NCBI RefSeq assembly: GCF_030818775.1 | Contig: NZ_JAUTAU010000001.1 | Coordinates: forward strand, 3,910,001-3,974,000 | Origin: Bacillus sp. SORGH_AS_0510 | GTDB lineage: Bacteria; Bacillota; Bacilli; Bacillales; Cytobacillaceae | DNA: 64,000 nucleotides | Direction: 5' to 3' | Shown here: positions 55,089 to 63,501 of the stretch, one piece after another | How positions within the stretch are numbered: position 1 is the stretch's first letter | Layout of the letters: every line of letters starts with the position of its first letter | Notes under the pieces: generated by a model | Told to the model about the DNA's origin: nothing | Database searches by the model: none | What the model saw: only the letters and a program-made list of their open reading frames with translations | Position numbers and translations under genes: made by a program

Positions 55089-56189
55089 GTGGCAGAACTT
55101 AAATTAGACCATATTTATAAAATTTATGATAACAAGGTAACAGCAGTTAAAGACTTTAACCTACACATTGAAGATAAGGAATTTATCGTATTCGTTGGAC
55201 CATCTGGATGCGGTAAATCTACTACCCTTCGAATGATCGCTGGACTCGAAGATATTTCAAAAGGTGATTTTTACATTGACGGAAAAAGAGTAAACGATGT
55301 CGCTCCAAAGGATCGTGACATTGCGATGGTTTTCCAAAACTATGCTCTTTATCCACACATGAGTGTATACGATAACATGGCTTTCGGTTTAAAGCTTCGT
55401 AAATTTCCTAAAGATGAAATCGATCGTCGAGTAAAAGAAGCTGCAAAAATCCTAGGATTAGAAGCTTACTTAACACGTAAGCCAAAGGCTCTTTCAGGTG
55501 GTCAGCGTCAACGTGTTGCTTTAGGACGTGCGATTGTACGTGATGCGAAAGTATTCTTGATGGACGAACCATTATCAAACCTTGACGCAAAACTTCGTGT
55601 ACAAATGCGTGCTGAAATTGCCAAGCTTCACCGCCGTTTAGATACTACAACAATCTATGTTACGCATGACCAAACAGAAGCAATGACAATGGCAACTAGA
55701 TTAGTCGTTATGAAAGACGGTATCATTCAGCAAGTTGGTTCACCAAAAGAAGTATATGAAAAACCTGAGAATGTTTTCGTAGGCGGATTTATTGGTTCAC
55801 CTGCTATGAACTTCTTTAATGGTAAGCTAGAAGAAGGTAAGTTTGTAATCGGTAAAACTTCTATCGCTGTTCCTGAAGGAAAAATGAAATTCCTTCGCGA
55901 ACAAGGGTACGTTGGAAAATCAATTATCCTTGGAGTGCGTCCAGAAGACATTCATGATGAACCAGTATTCATTGATGCATCTGCTGGTACAAAAATCTCT
56001 GCAACGATTGATGTAGCTGAGTTAACTGGAGCTGAACTAATGGTTTATTCTTCTCTTGCTGACCAAGATTTCGTAGCTCGTCTTGATTCACGTGCAGATG
56101 TTCACCCTGGCGATACTGTAGACCTTGCTTTTGATTTAAACAAAGCTCATTTCTTTGATGCAGAATCAGAAGTTAGAATTCGTCCTTAA
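55089..56189 (+). CDS. msmX: Multi-sugar ABC transporter ATPase MsmX
   Basis: A 366-residue ATPase that energises several carbohydrate ABC importers in Bacillus. Walker A is GPSGCGKSTT (about 37-46), the Q-loop is AMVFQNYALYPHM, the signature LSGGQRQRVALGRA, Walker B VFLMDEPLSNLDAK, and the MalK-type regulatory domain spans about 240-366. The start is GTG 55089, eight bases from AGGAGG. Monocistronic between a palindromic operator and a terminator. Confidence 0.95.
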   Translation: MAELKLDHIYKIYDNKVTAVKDFNLHIEDKEFIVFVGPSGCGKSTTLRMIAGLEDISKGDFYIDGKRVNDVAPKDRDIAMVFQNYALYPHMSVYDNMAFGLKLRKFPKDEIDRRVKEAAKILGLEAYLTRKPKALSGGQRQRVALGRAIVRDAKVFLMDEPLSNLDAKLRVQMRAEIAKLHRRLDTTTIYVTHDQTEAMTMATRLVVMKDGIIQQVGSPKEVYEKPENVFVGGFIGSPAMNFFNGKLEEGKFVIGKTSIAVPEGKMKFLREQGYVGKSIILGVRPEDIHDEPVFIDASAGTKISATIDVAELTGAELMVYSSLADQDFVARLDSRADVHPGDTVDLAFDLNKAHFFDAESEVRIRP

Positions 56190-56197
56190 TATTCATG

Positions 56198-56236
56198 TCA
56201 AGAGGCTGACTTTAATCGTTAGCCTCTTTATTCTTT
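56198..56236. terminator. Terminator after msmX
   Basis: Perfect 8-bp stem AAGAGGCT/AGCCTCTT (56200-56228) with TTATTCTTTT after it. It also abuts the stop of the convergent zinc-ribbon gene. Confidence 0.78.
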
Positions 56237-56470
56237 TATAAAAATAACATCATCATGATTACAGGCTAGACACCTGTATAGATGGGGACATTTATGTCCA
56301 GAATGGGTATCTGGGTACCCATCTTCCATTTTCATTAAGTCTATCTCCATATAGGGGCTATAATCATCATAGTAATCACTAACCCTTCCACTTTCCATCA
56401 TTGGATTTCCACAATTTGAGCATAGTAAATGTACTTCCCTAAAGCCATTACACACTGGACAGATTGACAT
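56228..56470 (-). CDS. Small zinc-ribbon protein
   Basis: An 80-residue protein with three cysteine pairs: CPVC (4-7), CSNC (16-19) and CLAC (near 70), plus a C-P-H before the last; a zinc-binding module is likely. The acidic middle (DYYDDYSPYMEIDLM) looks conserved-type. Family function unknown. ATG 56470 is eight bases from AAAGGA; an ATG at 56479 lies inside that site. Confidence 0.75.
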   Translation of the reverse strand: MSICPVCNGFREVHLLCSNCGNPMMESGRVSDYYDDYSPYMEIDLMKMEDGYPDTHSGHKCPHLYRCLACNHDDVIFIKE

Positions 56471-56722
56471 ATACTTCATCCTTTTTATTAAGATTATTCT
56501 TAGTTTGTGTTAGATTAACTGCCCTATGTAGTGGAATAAATTACTAATTTATATATCGAATAAGTCTTCAAAAAAGATTCATAATAAACATTACAAAGCA
56601 ACACAAACACAGCGGTGGATGAAACAAACAACCCTTTCCATTATGGGTTAGGCCTAAGGTGGCAATATTATGGTTCAATTCCATACTGACCCCAAAATTA
56701 TTAAGAGGAGTGTTATTCAACT
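56471..56722. other. Intergenic region before the SASP gene
   Basis: About 250 bases. CATACTG at 56682-56688 is close to the sigma-G -10 (CATACTA), 35 bases before the SASP start; no good -35 was found. Nothing else recognisable. Confidence 0.45.
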
Positions 56723-56926
56723 ATGGCAAGTAACAACAACTCTAATCAACTTTTAGTACCAGGTGTAGAACAAGCATTAAGTCAAATGAAGTATGAAATC
56801 GCATCTGAATTTGGTGTAAACCTTGGTGCAGATACTACTTCACGTGCAAATGGATCTGTAGGTGGAGAAATCACTAAGCGTCTAGTAGCAATGGCTGAAT
56901 CTCAACTTGGCGGATTCCAACGCTAA
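56723..56926 (+). CDS. Alpha/beta-type small acid-soluble spore protein
   Basis: A 67-residue SASP that coats spore [23 protein letters not shown] contains the GPR protease cleavage region (EIASEF), followed by [20 protein letters not shown] 56723 has AGGAGTG upstream. The numbering within the SspA-D group cannot be decided by eye. Expression from a sigma-G promoter in the forespore is expected. Confidence 0.96.
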   Translation: MASNNNSNQLLVPGVEQALSQMKYEIASEFGVNLGADTTSRANGSVGGEITKRLVAMAESQLGGFQR

Positions 56927-56962
56927 TTTTTAGTAAAACCAAAACAAATTAATAATATGGCT

Positions 56963-56990
56963 AAGCCCTCTCCTTTCTGGAGAGGGCTTT
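56963..56990. terminator. Terminator between the SASP and fumarase genes
   Basis: Perfect 11-bp stem AAGCCCTCTCC/GGAGAGGGCTT with a 5-base loop. T's are few, but the stem is strong and lies between convergent genes. Confidence 0.8.
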
Positions 56991-56995
56991 CACGT

Positions 56996-58375
56996 TTAAA
57001 TCATATTTCCAGGTTTTATCCATTTTTCAAACTGTTCTGGTGTTACATACCCTGTTTTAATTGCTGCTTCCCTTAAGGAACTACTCTCTTTAAAAGCAAG
57101 CTTGGCAATTTCTGCTGCCTTTTCATAACCAATATGTGGGTTTAAAGCTGTAACCAACATAAGAGACTTTTCCACATGCTCCTTGATTGCCTTCTCATTC
57201 GCCTCTAGTCCAACAACACAGTTCTTGTTAAAGGATTGTATTCCATCTGTCAACAGTCTGATGGATTGAATAAAATTATATATAATTACCGGCTTGAATA
57301 CATTTAACTCAAAATTTCCTTGGCTTGCTGCAAAGCCAATTGTCGCATCATTCCCAAAAACTTGGCAGGCGATCATCGTTAGGGCTTCGCTCTGTGTGGG
57401 ATTTACTTTTCCTGGCATAATGGAACTACCAGGTTCATTGGCTGGAATACTAATCTCTCCAATCCCACTACGAGGCCCACTGGCCAGCCATCGAACATCA
57501 TTAGCAATTTTCATTAAATCAGCTGCTAACGCTTTTAGGGCACCATGAACAAATACAATTTCATCATGGCTCGTTAATGCGTGAAATTTATTCTCTGAGG
57601 ATTGGAATGAATACCCTGTAAGTTGGGTTAACTCTTCAGCCACCATCTGACCAAACTTAGGATCGGCGTTAATGCCAGTTCCTACTGCAGTACCTCCGAT
57701 GGCCAAATTAAGTAGATATTGATTTGCTTCATTAACCATCTTTTCGTTTTTCTCAAGCATGAATCTCCAACCACTTATCTCTTGCCCTAATGTCAATGGA
57801 GTAGCGTCTTGTAAATGAGTTCTTCCAATCTTAACGATTTTTGAAAAAGCCTGTTCTTTCTCTTTTAACGTATTTTTTAGTTCTATAATAGTAGGTAAAA
57901 GTTTCTCAGTAATCATCATATATGCCGCAATATGCATGGCTGCCGGGAAAGTATCGTTCGAACTTTGTGACATGTTAACATCATCGTTTGGGTGTATCTT
58001 CTCCAATGATCCTTGCTTTGCTAACCATTTGTTCCCAAGATGTGCAATTACTTCATTGACATTCATGTTGGATTGAGTTCCGCTACCTGTTTGCCAAACA
58101 ACTAATGGAAAATGGTTATCGTATGTACCTTTATGGATTTCATCACATACCTGAGCTATCGCTTTCTGTTTTGCTTCGCTGAGCTTACCTAGCTTATAGT
58201 TGACTATTGCCGCTGTCTTTTTTATAAAAGTGAGCCCGTAGATTAGCTCGAGAGGCATTCTCTCGATACCAATTTTAAAGTTCTCTTTACTCCTTTGTGT
58301 TTGTGCACCCCAAAACATATCAACTGGTACCCTAACTTCACCAAGCGTATCCTTTTCTATCCGGAAATCATCCAT
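56996..58375 (-). CDS. fumC: Class II fumarate hydratase
   Basis: TCA-cycle enzyme interconverting fumarate and malate; 459 residues, the usual length (CitG in B. subtilis). The class signature [16 protein letters not shown] is near residues 315-330, with [14 protein letters not shown] and [16 protein letters not shown] earlier. ATG 58375 has GGGGTG six bases upstream; the frame extends to 58453 but that part crosses a terminator. Confidence 0.95.
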   Translation of the reverse strand: MDDFRIEKDTLGEVRVPVDMFWGAQTQRSKENFKIGIERMPLELIYGLTFIKKTAAIVNYKLGKLSEAKQKAIAQVCDEIHKGTYDNHFPLVVWQTGSGTQSNMNVNEVIAHLGNKWLAKQGSLEKIHPNDDVNMSQSSNDTFPAAMHIAAYMMITEKLLPTIIELKNTLKEKEQAFSKIVKIGRTHLQDATPLTLGQEISGWRFMLEKNEKMVNEANQYLLNLAIGGTAVGTGINADPKFGQMVAEELTQLTGYSFQSSENKFHALTSHDEIVFVHGALKALAADLMKIANDVRWLASGPRSGIGEISIPANEPGSSIMPGKVNPTQSEALTMIACQVFGNDATIGFAASQGNFELNVFKPVIIYNFIQSIRLLTDGIQSFNKNCVVGLEANEKAIKEHVEKSLMLVTALNPHIGYEKAAEIAKLAFKESSSLREAAIKTGYVTPEQFEKWIKPGNMI

Positions 58376-58436
58376 TATTTTCACCCCGCTATAATTACTC
58401 CATCCTATATATATACCCAAATTTATCCAAGTTATT

Positions 58437-58465
58437 AAAAAAACTGCGAACATTTAGTCCGCAGT
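58437..58465 (-). terminator. Terminator upstream of fumC
   Basis: A 9-bp stem with one mismatch (ACTGCGAAC/GTCCGCAGT, 58443-58465) and T7 on the minus strand. It directly abuts the stop of a 29-codon membrane ORF, which supports that ORF as a gene. Confidence 0.85.
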
Positions 58466-58555
58466 CTATGCTTTATAAATCGTATATCCGATATAATAAG
58501 AAAGAATTAGAAAACTACCGATTAATAATACAACTGAATACTCACCCATATTCAT
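58466..58555 (-). CDS. Single-helix membrane mini-protein (27-29 residues)
   Basis: A short frame starting MNMGEYSVVLLIGSF and ending in YTIYKA, one hydrophobic helix with a basic end. ATG 58549 (27 residues) is about eight bases from GAGGTG; ATG 58555 is nearer. Its stop touches a strong terminator. Family unknown. Confidence 0.6.
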   Translation of the reverse strand: MNMGEYSVVLLIGSFLILSYYIGYTIYKA

Positions 58556-58663
58556 CCCACCTCACCATATAATTTACATACCTAAACATTTTTAAGTTAT
58601 CATAGGGAGTCGGATGAACAAGTGATAAAAGTTACACTTTAGTGACTAAGGAGTGAATTTTTT

Positions 58664-59284
58664 GTGAACATTTGCCTTTTAGGAGCAACAGGTAGAGTTG
58701 GAACTGTTATTCTGGAAAATGCATTGAAGAACCAGTTATCTGTAAAAGTACTCGTTAGAGATCAATCTAAATTACAAGTAGCATCTGAGGGCCTTACTGT
58801 GAGAGAAGGAAATGTTTTAAATGAGAAGGATCTTGCCTTAACCATCAAGGGAAGTGACGTGGTTATAAGTGCACTGAATACAGATAAAAGTACAACACTT
58901 TCCGATTCGATGCCACTAATTATTAAACAAATGCAACACCATGGAATAAAACGTATAATTACAGTTGGTACTGCCGGAATTCTTCAGGCACGTTCTGCTC
59001 CCCATCTCTACCGCTTTCAATCCTCGGAGTCCAAGCGAAAGAGCACCCGGGATGCAGAAGAACATCTAAAAGCATATTTATTACTAAAGGAATCTGGTCT
59101 TGATTGGACCATTGTTTGCCCTACTTATTTGCCCATTGGAGAAAGGGTAGGACAATATAGATATGAAAAGGACTTCCTTCCGGAGAATCCATCCTCGATT
59201 TCGATTTATGACACCGGAGACTTCACTTACAAACAGCTTTTTACCAAAGAATTTATAGGAGCACGAGTAGGACTTACCTATTAA
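58664..59284 (+). CDS. NAD(P)-binding NmrA/SDR-like protein
   Basis: A 206-residue Rossmann-fold protein of the atypical SDR group. CLLGATGRVGTVI is the dinucleotide loop at 4-16, with VLVRDQSKL, DVVISALNTD and TIVCPTYLP in the usual order. It may be a flavin reductase-like or redox sensor protein; the substrate cannot be told. The start is GTG 58664 with AAGGAGTG upstream. Convergent with bmrD. Confidence 0.85.
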   Translation: MNICLLGATGRVGTVILENALKNQLSVKVLVRDQSKLQVASEGLTVREGNVLNEKDLALTIKGSDVVISALNTDKSTTLSDSMPLIIKQMQHHGIKRIITVGTAGILQARSAPHLYRFQSSESKRKSTRDAEEHLKAYLLLKESGLDWTIVCPTYLPIGERVGQYRYEKDFLPENPSSISIYDTGDFTYKQLFTKEFIGARVGLTY

Positions 59285-59287
59285 GTG

Positions 59288-59323
59288 AAAGGGGAATAAC
59301 CATAATGGTTACTCCCCTTTCAA
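59288..59323. terminator. Bidirectional terminator
   Basis: Long stem GAAAGGGGA / TCCCCTTTC continuing as TAACC/GGTTA with one mismatch, between the convergent SDR and bmrD genes. Confidence 0.88.
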
Positions 59324-59324
59324 A

Positions 59325-61340
59325 TTAACCAGCCAAGTTAGAAGTCCCCTGTTGAAGCTGGTACATCTGATAATACTTCCCCTTATTTGCCATCAACTCT
59401 TCATGACTGCCTTTTTCCACAATAGCCCCTCGATCTAATACAAGAATCTGATCCGCGTTTCTGATGGTTGATAGGCGATGAGCAATAATAAAGGTGGTTC
59501 TTCCTTTTTTAAGGACATCCATTGCTTTCTGAATAAGCGCTTCCGTTTCCGTATCAATACTTGAAGTAGCCTCATCAAGGATAAGAATAGCTGGATTAAA
59601 TGCCAAGGCTCGAGCAAAGGATATTAATTGTCGCTGTCCGCTTGAAAGCGTGCTCCCTTTCTCAATCACAGGTTCATCATAACCATTTTCTAGATTTTTA
59701 AAAACCCTATCCGCCCCAACATCTTTTAGTGCCTGTTCCACCTTTTCCCTTGAAATGGAAGGGTCATTTAGACTTACATTCGAGGCAATTGTCCCGGTAA
59801 ACAAATAAGGATCCTGTAATACAATACCCATATGATTGCGAATGGTTTGACGGGGAATACTTTCAATGTCTTTTCCGTCAATGCTTATTTTCCCTTTTTG
59901 AACATCATAGAAGCGGAAAAGTAAGTTCATAATAGAGCTCTTCCCAGACCCCGTATGCCCTACTAAAGCTATTGTTTCACCTTGTTTAGCCTCAAAATCA
60001 ATGTCCTTTAAGACATATTCCCCTTCTTTGTAACCGAAAGAAACATGATTAAACTTCACACTTCCATTAAAGCGTTCAGTCCTCTGATTACTAACATTTT
60101 CTCCTGATTCATCCAATAATTTAAATACCCGCTCACCAGCAACTAACGCCTGTTCCAAGTTGGCAAGCTGATTTACGATACCTTGAACCGGCTGGAATAA
60201 GCGGTTAATATAATCAACAAAGGCATACAGCACACCCAAGGATATGACATTGGCTGGTAAGAGTGCTTGTGCACCAAAATACCATATAAAGGCAACAAAT
60301 ACGAGATTCCTTAAAATTCCAACCAAGTTATGAGAAGTTAAACTGTTTAAACTTAGCAGCTTATTTTGATATTGAAAATGTTCATTATTAAGCTTTTCAA
60401 ACTCTTCTTTTGTATCCTTTTCACGACTAAATGCTTGAATAATACTCATCCCTTGAATGGATTCATTGATCATGGCATTTATATCACTGTTACGTGAACG
60501 AATAACCCGGTTATATTTTGAAGCATACTTTCTGTAAAGAAGCGTCCATACATACAAAATAGGTAATAAAACTAAACAGATGGCAGCAAGCTTCACATTC
60601 AGAATAAACAATGCTGCATAAATACCGGTAATATATATGACACTTGTAAAAAACGTAGCTAATACTGTGACATAAAGTTCCCGTATTGCCTCAGTATCAT
60701 TGGTAATACGAGCCACAACTTTTCCCGCAGGAAGGTTATCAAAATAGTGAATAGGTAATCGTTGAATCTGCCCAAAAACATCTTCACGCATCTTCTGAAT
60801 GATTCGATTAGCAGACTTCTTCAAGAAAAACCGTTCCCCGTACTGAAAAATAGCTGACACCACCAAAAGTCCAAAATATAGACCTAAGAGTGTAAAGATA
60901 CTAGGAATTTCAGGCTGGTAAAAGCTTAATAGCTCTGAACCCTTTAGAATTTTCACCTGATATTCGGCCTTTTTGTTCCCTTTTTGAATCGTTAACTTTT
61001 CATCCTCTAAGCTTCTTTTCCCATCGAACTCAAGCTTTTGGTCTACGAAAACAAATTTTGAATCAACCTGCAAAATCCGAATTGATTTTCGTTTTTCATT
61101 ATCACGAGTGAGATACTTTTCTCTAATATAATACTTTCCGTTATAATGGACTGCCTTGTTCCCCTTCTGGGTTTCATACCAGTCAGACTCAATCCCTATA
61201 ATATGCTGGTCAATAATATTTTTGGCTATAAACGGTCCCGCCAAGTCTGTTACAACCGAGATGGTGAGCATGAACAAAGCAGCTAAGATAATTTTTTTAT
61301 ATCCCATGGCGTAGTTAATTAAACGGCGTCCTGTTGTCAT
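59325..61340 (-). CDS. bmrD: Multidrug ABC exporter half-transporter BmrD (YheH)
   Basis: A 671-residue type IV ABC exporter (membrane domain plus ATPase), close to B. subtilis YheH/BmrD (673). An extracytoplasmic insertion of about 90 residues (roughly 45-145) separates the first two helices, typical of BmrD. Walker A is GHTGSGKSS, the signature LSSGQRQLISFARA, Walker B ILILDEATSSIDTET. ATG 61340 overlaps the bmrC stop (ATGA). It should form a heterodimer with BmrC, but that gene is frameshifted in this sequence. Confidence 0.94.
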   Translation of the reverse strand: MTTGRRLINYAMGYKKIILAALFMLTISVVTDLAGPFIAKNIIDQHIIGIESDWYETQKGNKAVHYNGKYYIREKYLTRDNEKRKSIRILQVDSKFVFVDQKLEFDGKRSLEDEKLTIQKGNKKAEYQVKILKGSELLSFYQPEIPSIFTLLGLYFGLLVVSAIFQYGERFFLKKSANRIIQKMREDVFGQIQRLPIHYFDNLPAGKVVARITNDTEAIRELYVTVLATFFTSVIYITGIYAALFILNVKLAAICLVLLPILYVWTLLYRKYASKYNRVIRSRNSDINAMINESIQGMSIIQAFSREKDTKEEFEKLNNEHFQYQNKLLSLNSLTSHNLVGILRNLVFVAFIWYFGAQALLPANVISLGVLYAFVDYINRLFQPVQGIVNQLANLEQALVAGERVFKLLDESGENVSNQRTERFNGSVKFNHVSFGYKEGEYVLKDIDFEAKQGETIALVGHTGSGKSSIMNLLFRFYDVQKGKISIDGKDIESIPRQTIRNHMGIVLQDPYLFTGTIASNVSLNDPSISREKVEQALKDVGADRVFKNLENGYDEPVIEKGSTLSSGQRQLISFARALAFNPAILILDEATSSIDTETEALIQKAMDVLKKGRTTFIIAHRLSTIRNADQILVLDRGAIVEKGSHEELMANKGKYYQMYQLQQGTSNLAG

Positions 61341-63095
61341 GCTGTCACCCCACTTTCTACTTGGCTTTCAATTTGTTGGCGTAAAAATTGCTCCTTATAC
61401 CACCCGTCTCTATCTATCAGCTGTTCATGTGTTCCTTCTTCAATGATTCTTCCGTCATCCAAGACAATTATGTGATTTGCATGCTGTACGGCCGACATTC
61501 GATGTGTAGTAATAATGGTTGTTTTTTCTTCCCGAACCTTACGGATATTATCAATTATCTTCTTTTCAGTTTTTGCGTCAACCGCGGATAAAGAATCATC
61601 CAGAATTAGAATTTCCGGATTTTTTATCAGTGCTCGTGCAATGGATATCCTTTGTTTTTGCCCTCCGGATAATGCCACACCTTTTTCACCAACAAGTGTC
61701 CCTAAACCTTCAGGAAGCATTTCTAGGTCTTTTCGAAATGCGGCTAAATCAATAGCATTTTCTAAGTCTTCCTCGTTTGCATCTTTACTTCCAAAAAGAA
61801 TGTTTTCTTTTACACTTCTTGAAAAAAAGGACATGATCCTGTGGAACATAGCCAATCCAATCCCGTACTTGGTTAAGGGTTTGTTTCTCAATTGAAACCT
61901 CTGATATAGACAATTCACCTGAACCTAAAGGATACTGGCGTAGTAATTGTTTTATAAACGTAGTCTTTCCGCTTCCTGTCTTACCGACAATTCCGAGTGT
62001 CTGTCCCTGATACAGTTGAACATTAACATTTTTAAGATTATCAACACTAGAAGATGGATATCGGAAAGTAACTTTTTTATAATCAATCTGCCTAGCTGCT
62101 GCCACTTTAACCGGTTGAACTGGATCCCTTACTTCTTCTTTATAGCTAAGTGTCTCATTTACTCGATCAAGTGAGGCATTACCACGTTGCATAATATTAA
62201 TTAATTCCCCGATTGCAAACATGGGCCAAATCAACATTCCTAAATACACATTAAAAGAAACAAGGTTACCCAAGGTAATCGATTGGTGGAAAACAAGATA
62301 GGCTCCGTATCCAATTCCTATTAGATAGCTAATTCCAACAAGTACCTTAATCGTTGGATCGAACAAAGAATCAATTTTTGCTACACGGATATTTTTTTCA
62401 TAGACATCTTCTGTTAATTGATGAAATCGATCACAATCAGCATTTTCTTGAACATATGCCCTAATCACTCTTACACCAGCAATCGATTCTAGAACTCTGT
62501 CATTTAACTCCCCGAAAGAATCTTGGGCTTCCATAAATCGAGTATGAAGCCTTTTCCCAAACATTTGCATTAAAAGTGCCATAATCGGGAGTGGAATAAT
62601 GGCTGCAAGTGTTAGCTTCCAGCTAATCATCACTCCCATCGTAATGAGTAACGTGAGCATCCAGACACTAGAATCAACCAACGTTAAAATTCCAAATCCC
62701 GCAGTAATCGAAATGGCCTTTAAGTCATTGGTAGCACGAGCCATTAAGTCACCTGTTCGATTCTGCTCATAAAATGCTGGGGTCATCTTCAATAAGTGTT
62801 TCATAAATCGGGATCTGAGTTTTCTCTCTATTAAAAATGCTCCTCCAAACAATCGATACATCCATACATAGGTAATTGCATAAGAACCGACCATTATCAA
62901 TAAAAGAATACTAAGGTAACGCCATATTTTTTCTTTATTCATAACACTCATATGAATATCATCAATTGCCATACCAATTATTTTTGGTGGTATAACATCT
63001 AAGAGTCCTACTAATATCAAAAGTGAAATTGCTACCACATATCTCTTCCAGTTTTCTTTAAAGAACCATCCTAATTTTTTTAATACCGAAAACAT
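61337..63095 (-). pseudogene. bmrC: Multidrug ABC exporter half-transporter BmrC (YheI), frameshifted
   Basis: The reading frame starts at ATG 63095 (AGGGGGAG upstream), has six membrane helices and Walker A GKTGSGKTT, and reaches the Q-loop GYVPQDHVLF. There it shifts: on the minus strand CC is followed by seven T's where six would continue in frame as SRSVKENILFG (A7 at 61822-61828). The rest, in another frame, has LSGGQKQRISIARAL and ILILDDSLSAVDA and ends at 61337. Removing one base gives 585 residues, exactly the B. subtilis BmrC length. Sequencing error, phase variation or a real mutation cannot be separated here. Confidence 0.93.
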
Positions 63096-63118
63096 TTCCT
63101 TACTCCCCCTTTGTTAAA

Positions 63119-63178
63119 CTATCCGCCCTCTGTCTCTTGTAAGGTGTGTGTTAGTCTTACTTCAGAAATAATAAACAT
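63119..63178 (-). CDS. Second leader peptide of bmrCD (19 residues)
   Basis: MFIISEVRLTHTLQETEGG, from ATG 63178 with an excellent AGGAGG site nine bases upstream, ending 24 bases before bmrC. Positioned after the second terminator hairpin. It may couple translation into bmrC or act as a sensing uORF. Confidence 0.6.
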   Translation of the reverse strand: MFIISEVRLTHTLQETEGG

Positions 63179-63207
63179 TGCTCATTCCTCCTAAAATTTT
63201 TAATTTA

Positions 63208-63243
63208 TAAAAAAAGGCATACTGCAAAAAGTGCAGTATGCCT
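63208..63243 (-). terminator. Leader terminator 2 of bmrCD
   Basis: Perfect 12-bp stem AGGCATACTGCA/TGCAGTATGCCT with a 5-base loop and T8 on the minus strand, about 110 bases before bmrC. Confidence 0.95.
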
Positions 63244-63258
63244 CCTTCTAAAATGGGA

Positions 63259-63303
63259 CAAAAAAACACAGGTTGCCGGATTATGTGAAAGCAACCTGTG
63301 TTT
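63259..63303 (-). terminator. Leader terminator 1 of bmrCD
   Basis: Perfect 11-bp stem ACACAGGTTGC/GCAACCTGTGT (63266-63301), 14-base loop, T7 on the minus strand. It follows the first leader peptide by 27 bases. Confidence 0.95.
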
Positions 63304-63330
63304 GGTTTAATTACGTCAAACAAAAAATAA

Positions 63331-63402
63331 TCAATAAATATTTTTTGATGGTACGGTTACATTCAAATATTCAGTTGCTGAATTTAATTTGCTCTTTCTC
63401 AT
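63331..63402 (-). CDS. First leader peptide of bmrCD (BmrB-like, 23 residues)
   Basis: A 23-codon frame starting MRKSKLNSATEYLNV and ending VPSKNIY. ATG 63402 has GGAGGG seven bases upstream, and a sigma-A promoter lies 39 bases before the start. In B. subtilis, translation of the BmrB leader controls a transcription attenuator ahead of bmrCD (known); the same role is inferred here. Codons near the stop fall in a hairpin CAAAAAATA/TATTTTTTG, and GGTTACA at the ribosome site can pair with TGTAACC inside the frame, giving alternative folds. Confidence 0.75.
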   Translation of the reverse strand: MRKSKLNSATEYLNVTVPSKNIY

Positions 63403-63440
63403 TTTGTAACCCTCCATTTCCTTTTTTTTCTTCCATTGTT

Positions 63441-63469
63441 AGATTATCACTTGTTAATTTTAAAGTCAA
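63441..63469 (-). promoter_or_regulatory. Sigma-A promoter of the bmr leader operon
   Basis: TTGACT (63464-63469), a 17-base spacer and TAATCT (63441-63446) on the minus strand, close to consensus. It lies downstream of the PBP stop and upstream of the first leader peptide. Confidence 0.85.
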
Positions 63470-63501
63470 TTCCCATTTTTCTGAACTATTCTTACTTCTT
63501 T

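Noticed and set aside
61337..61918. Independent 193-residue ABC ATPase gene
   Set aside because: Its first 30 or so residues are out-of-frame sequence of bmrC, and there is no ribosome site; it is the shifted 3' part of bmrC.
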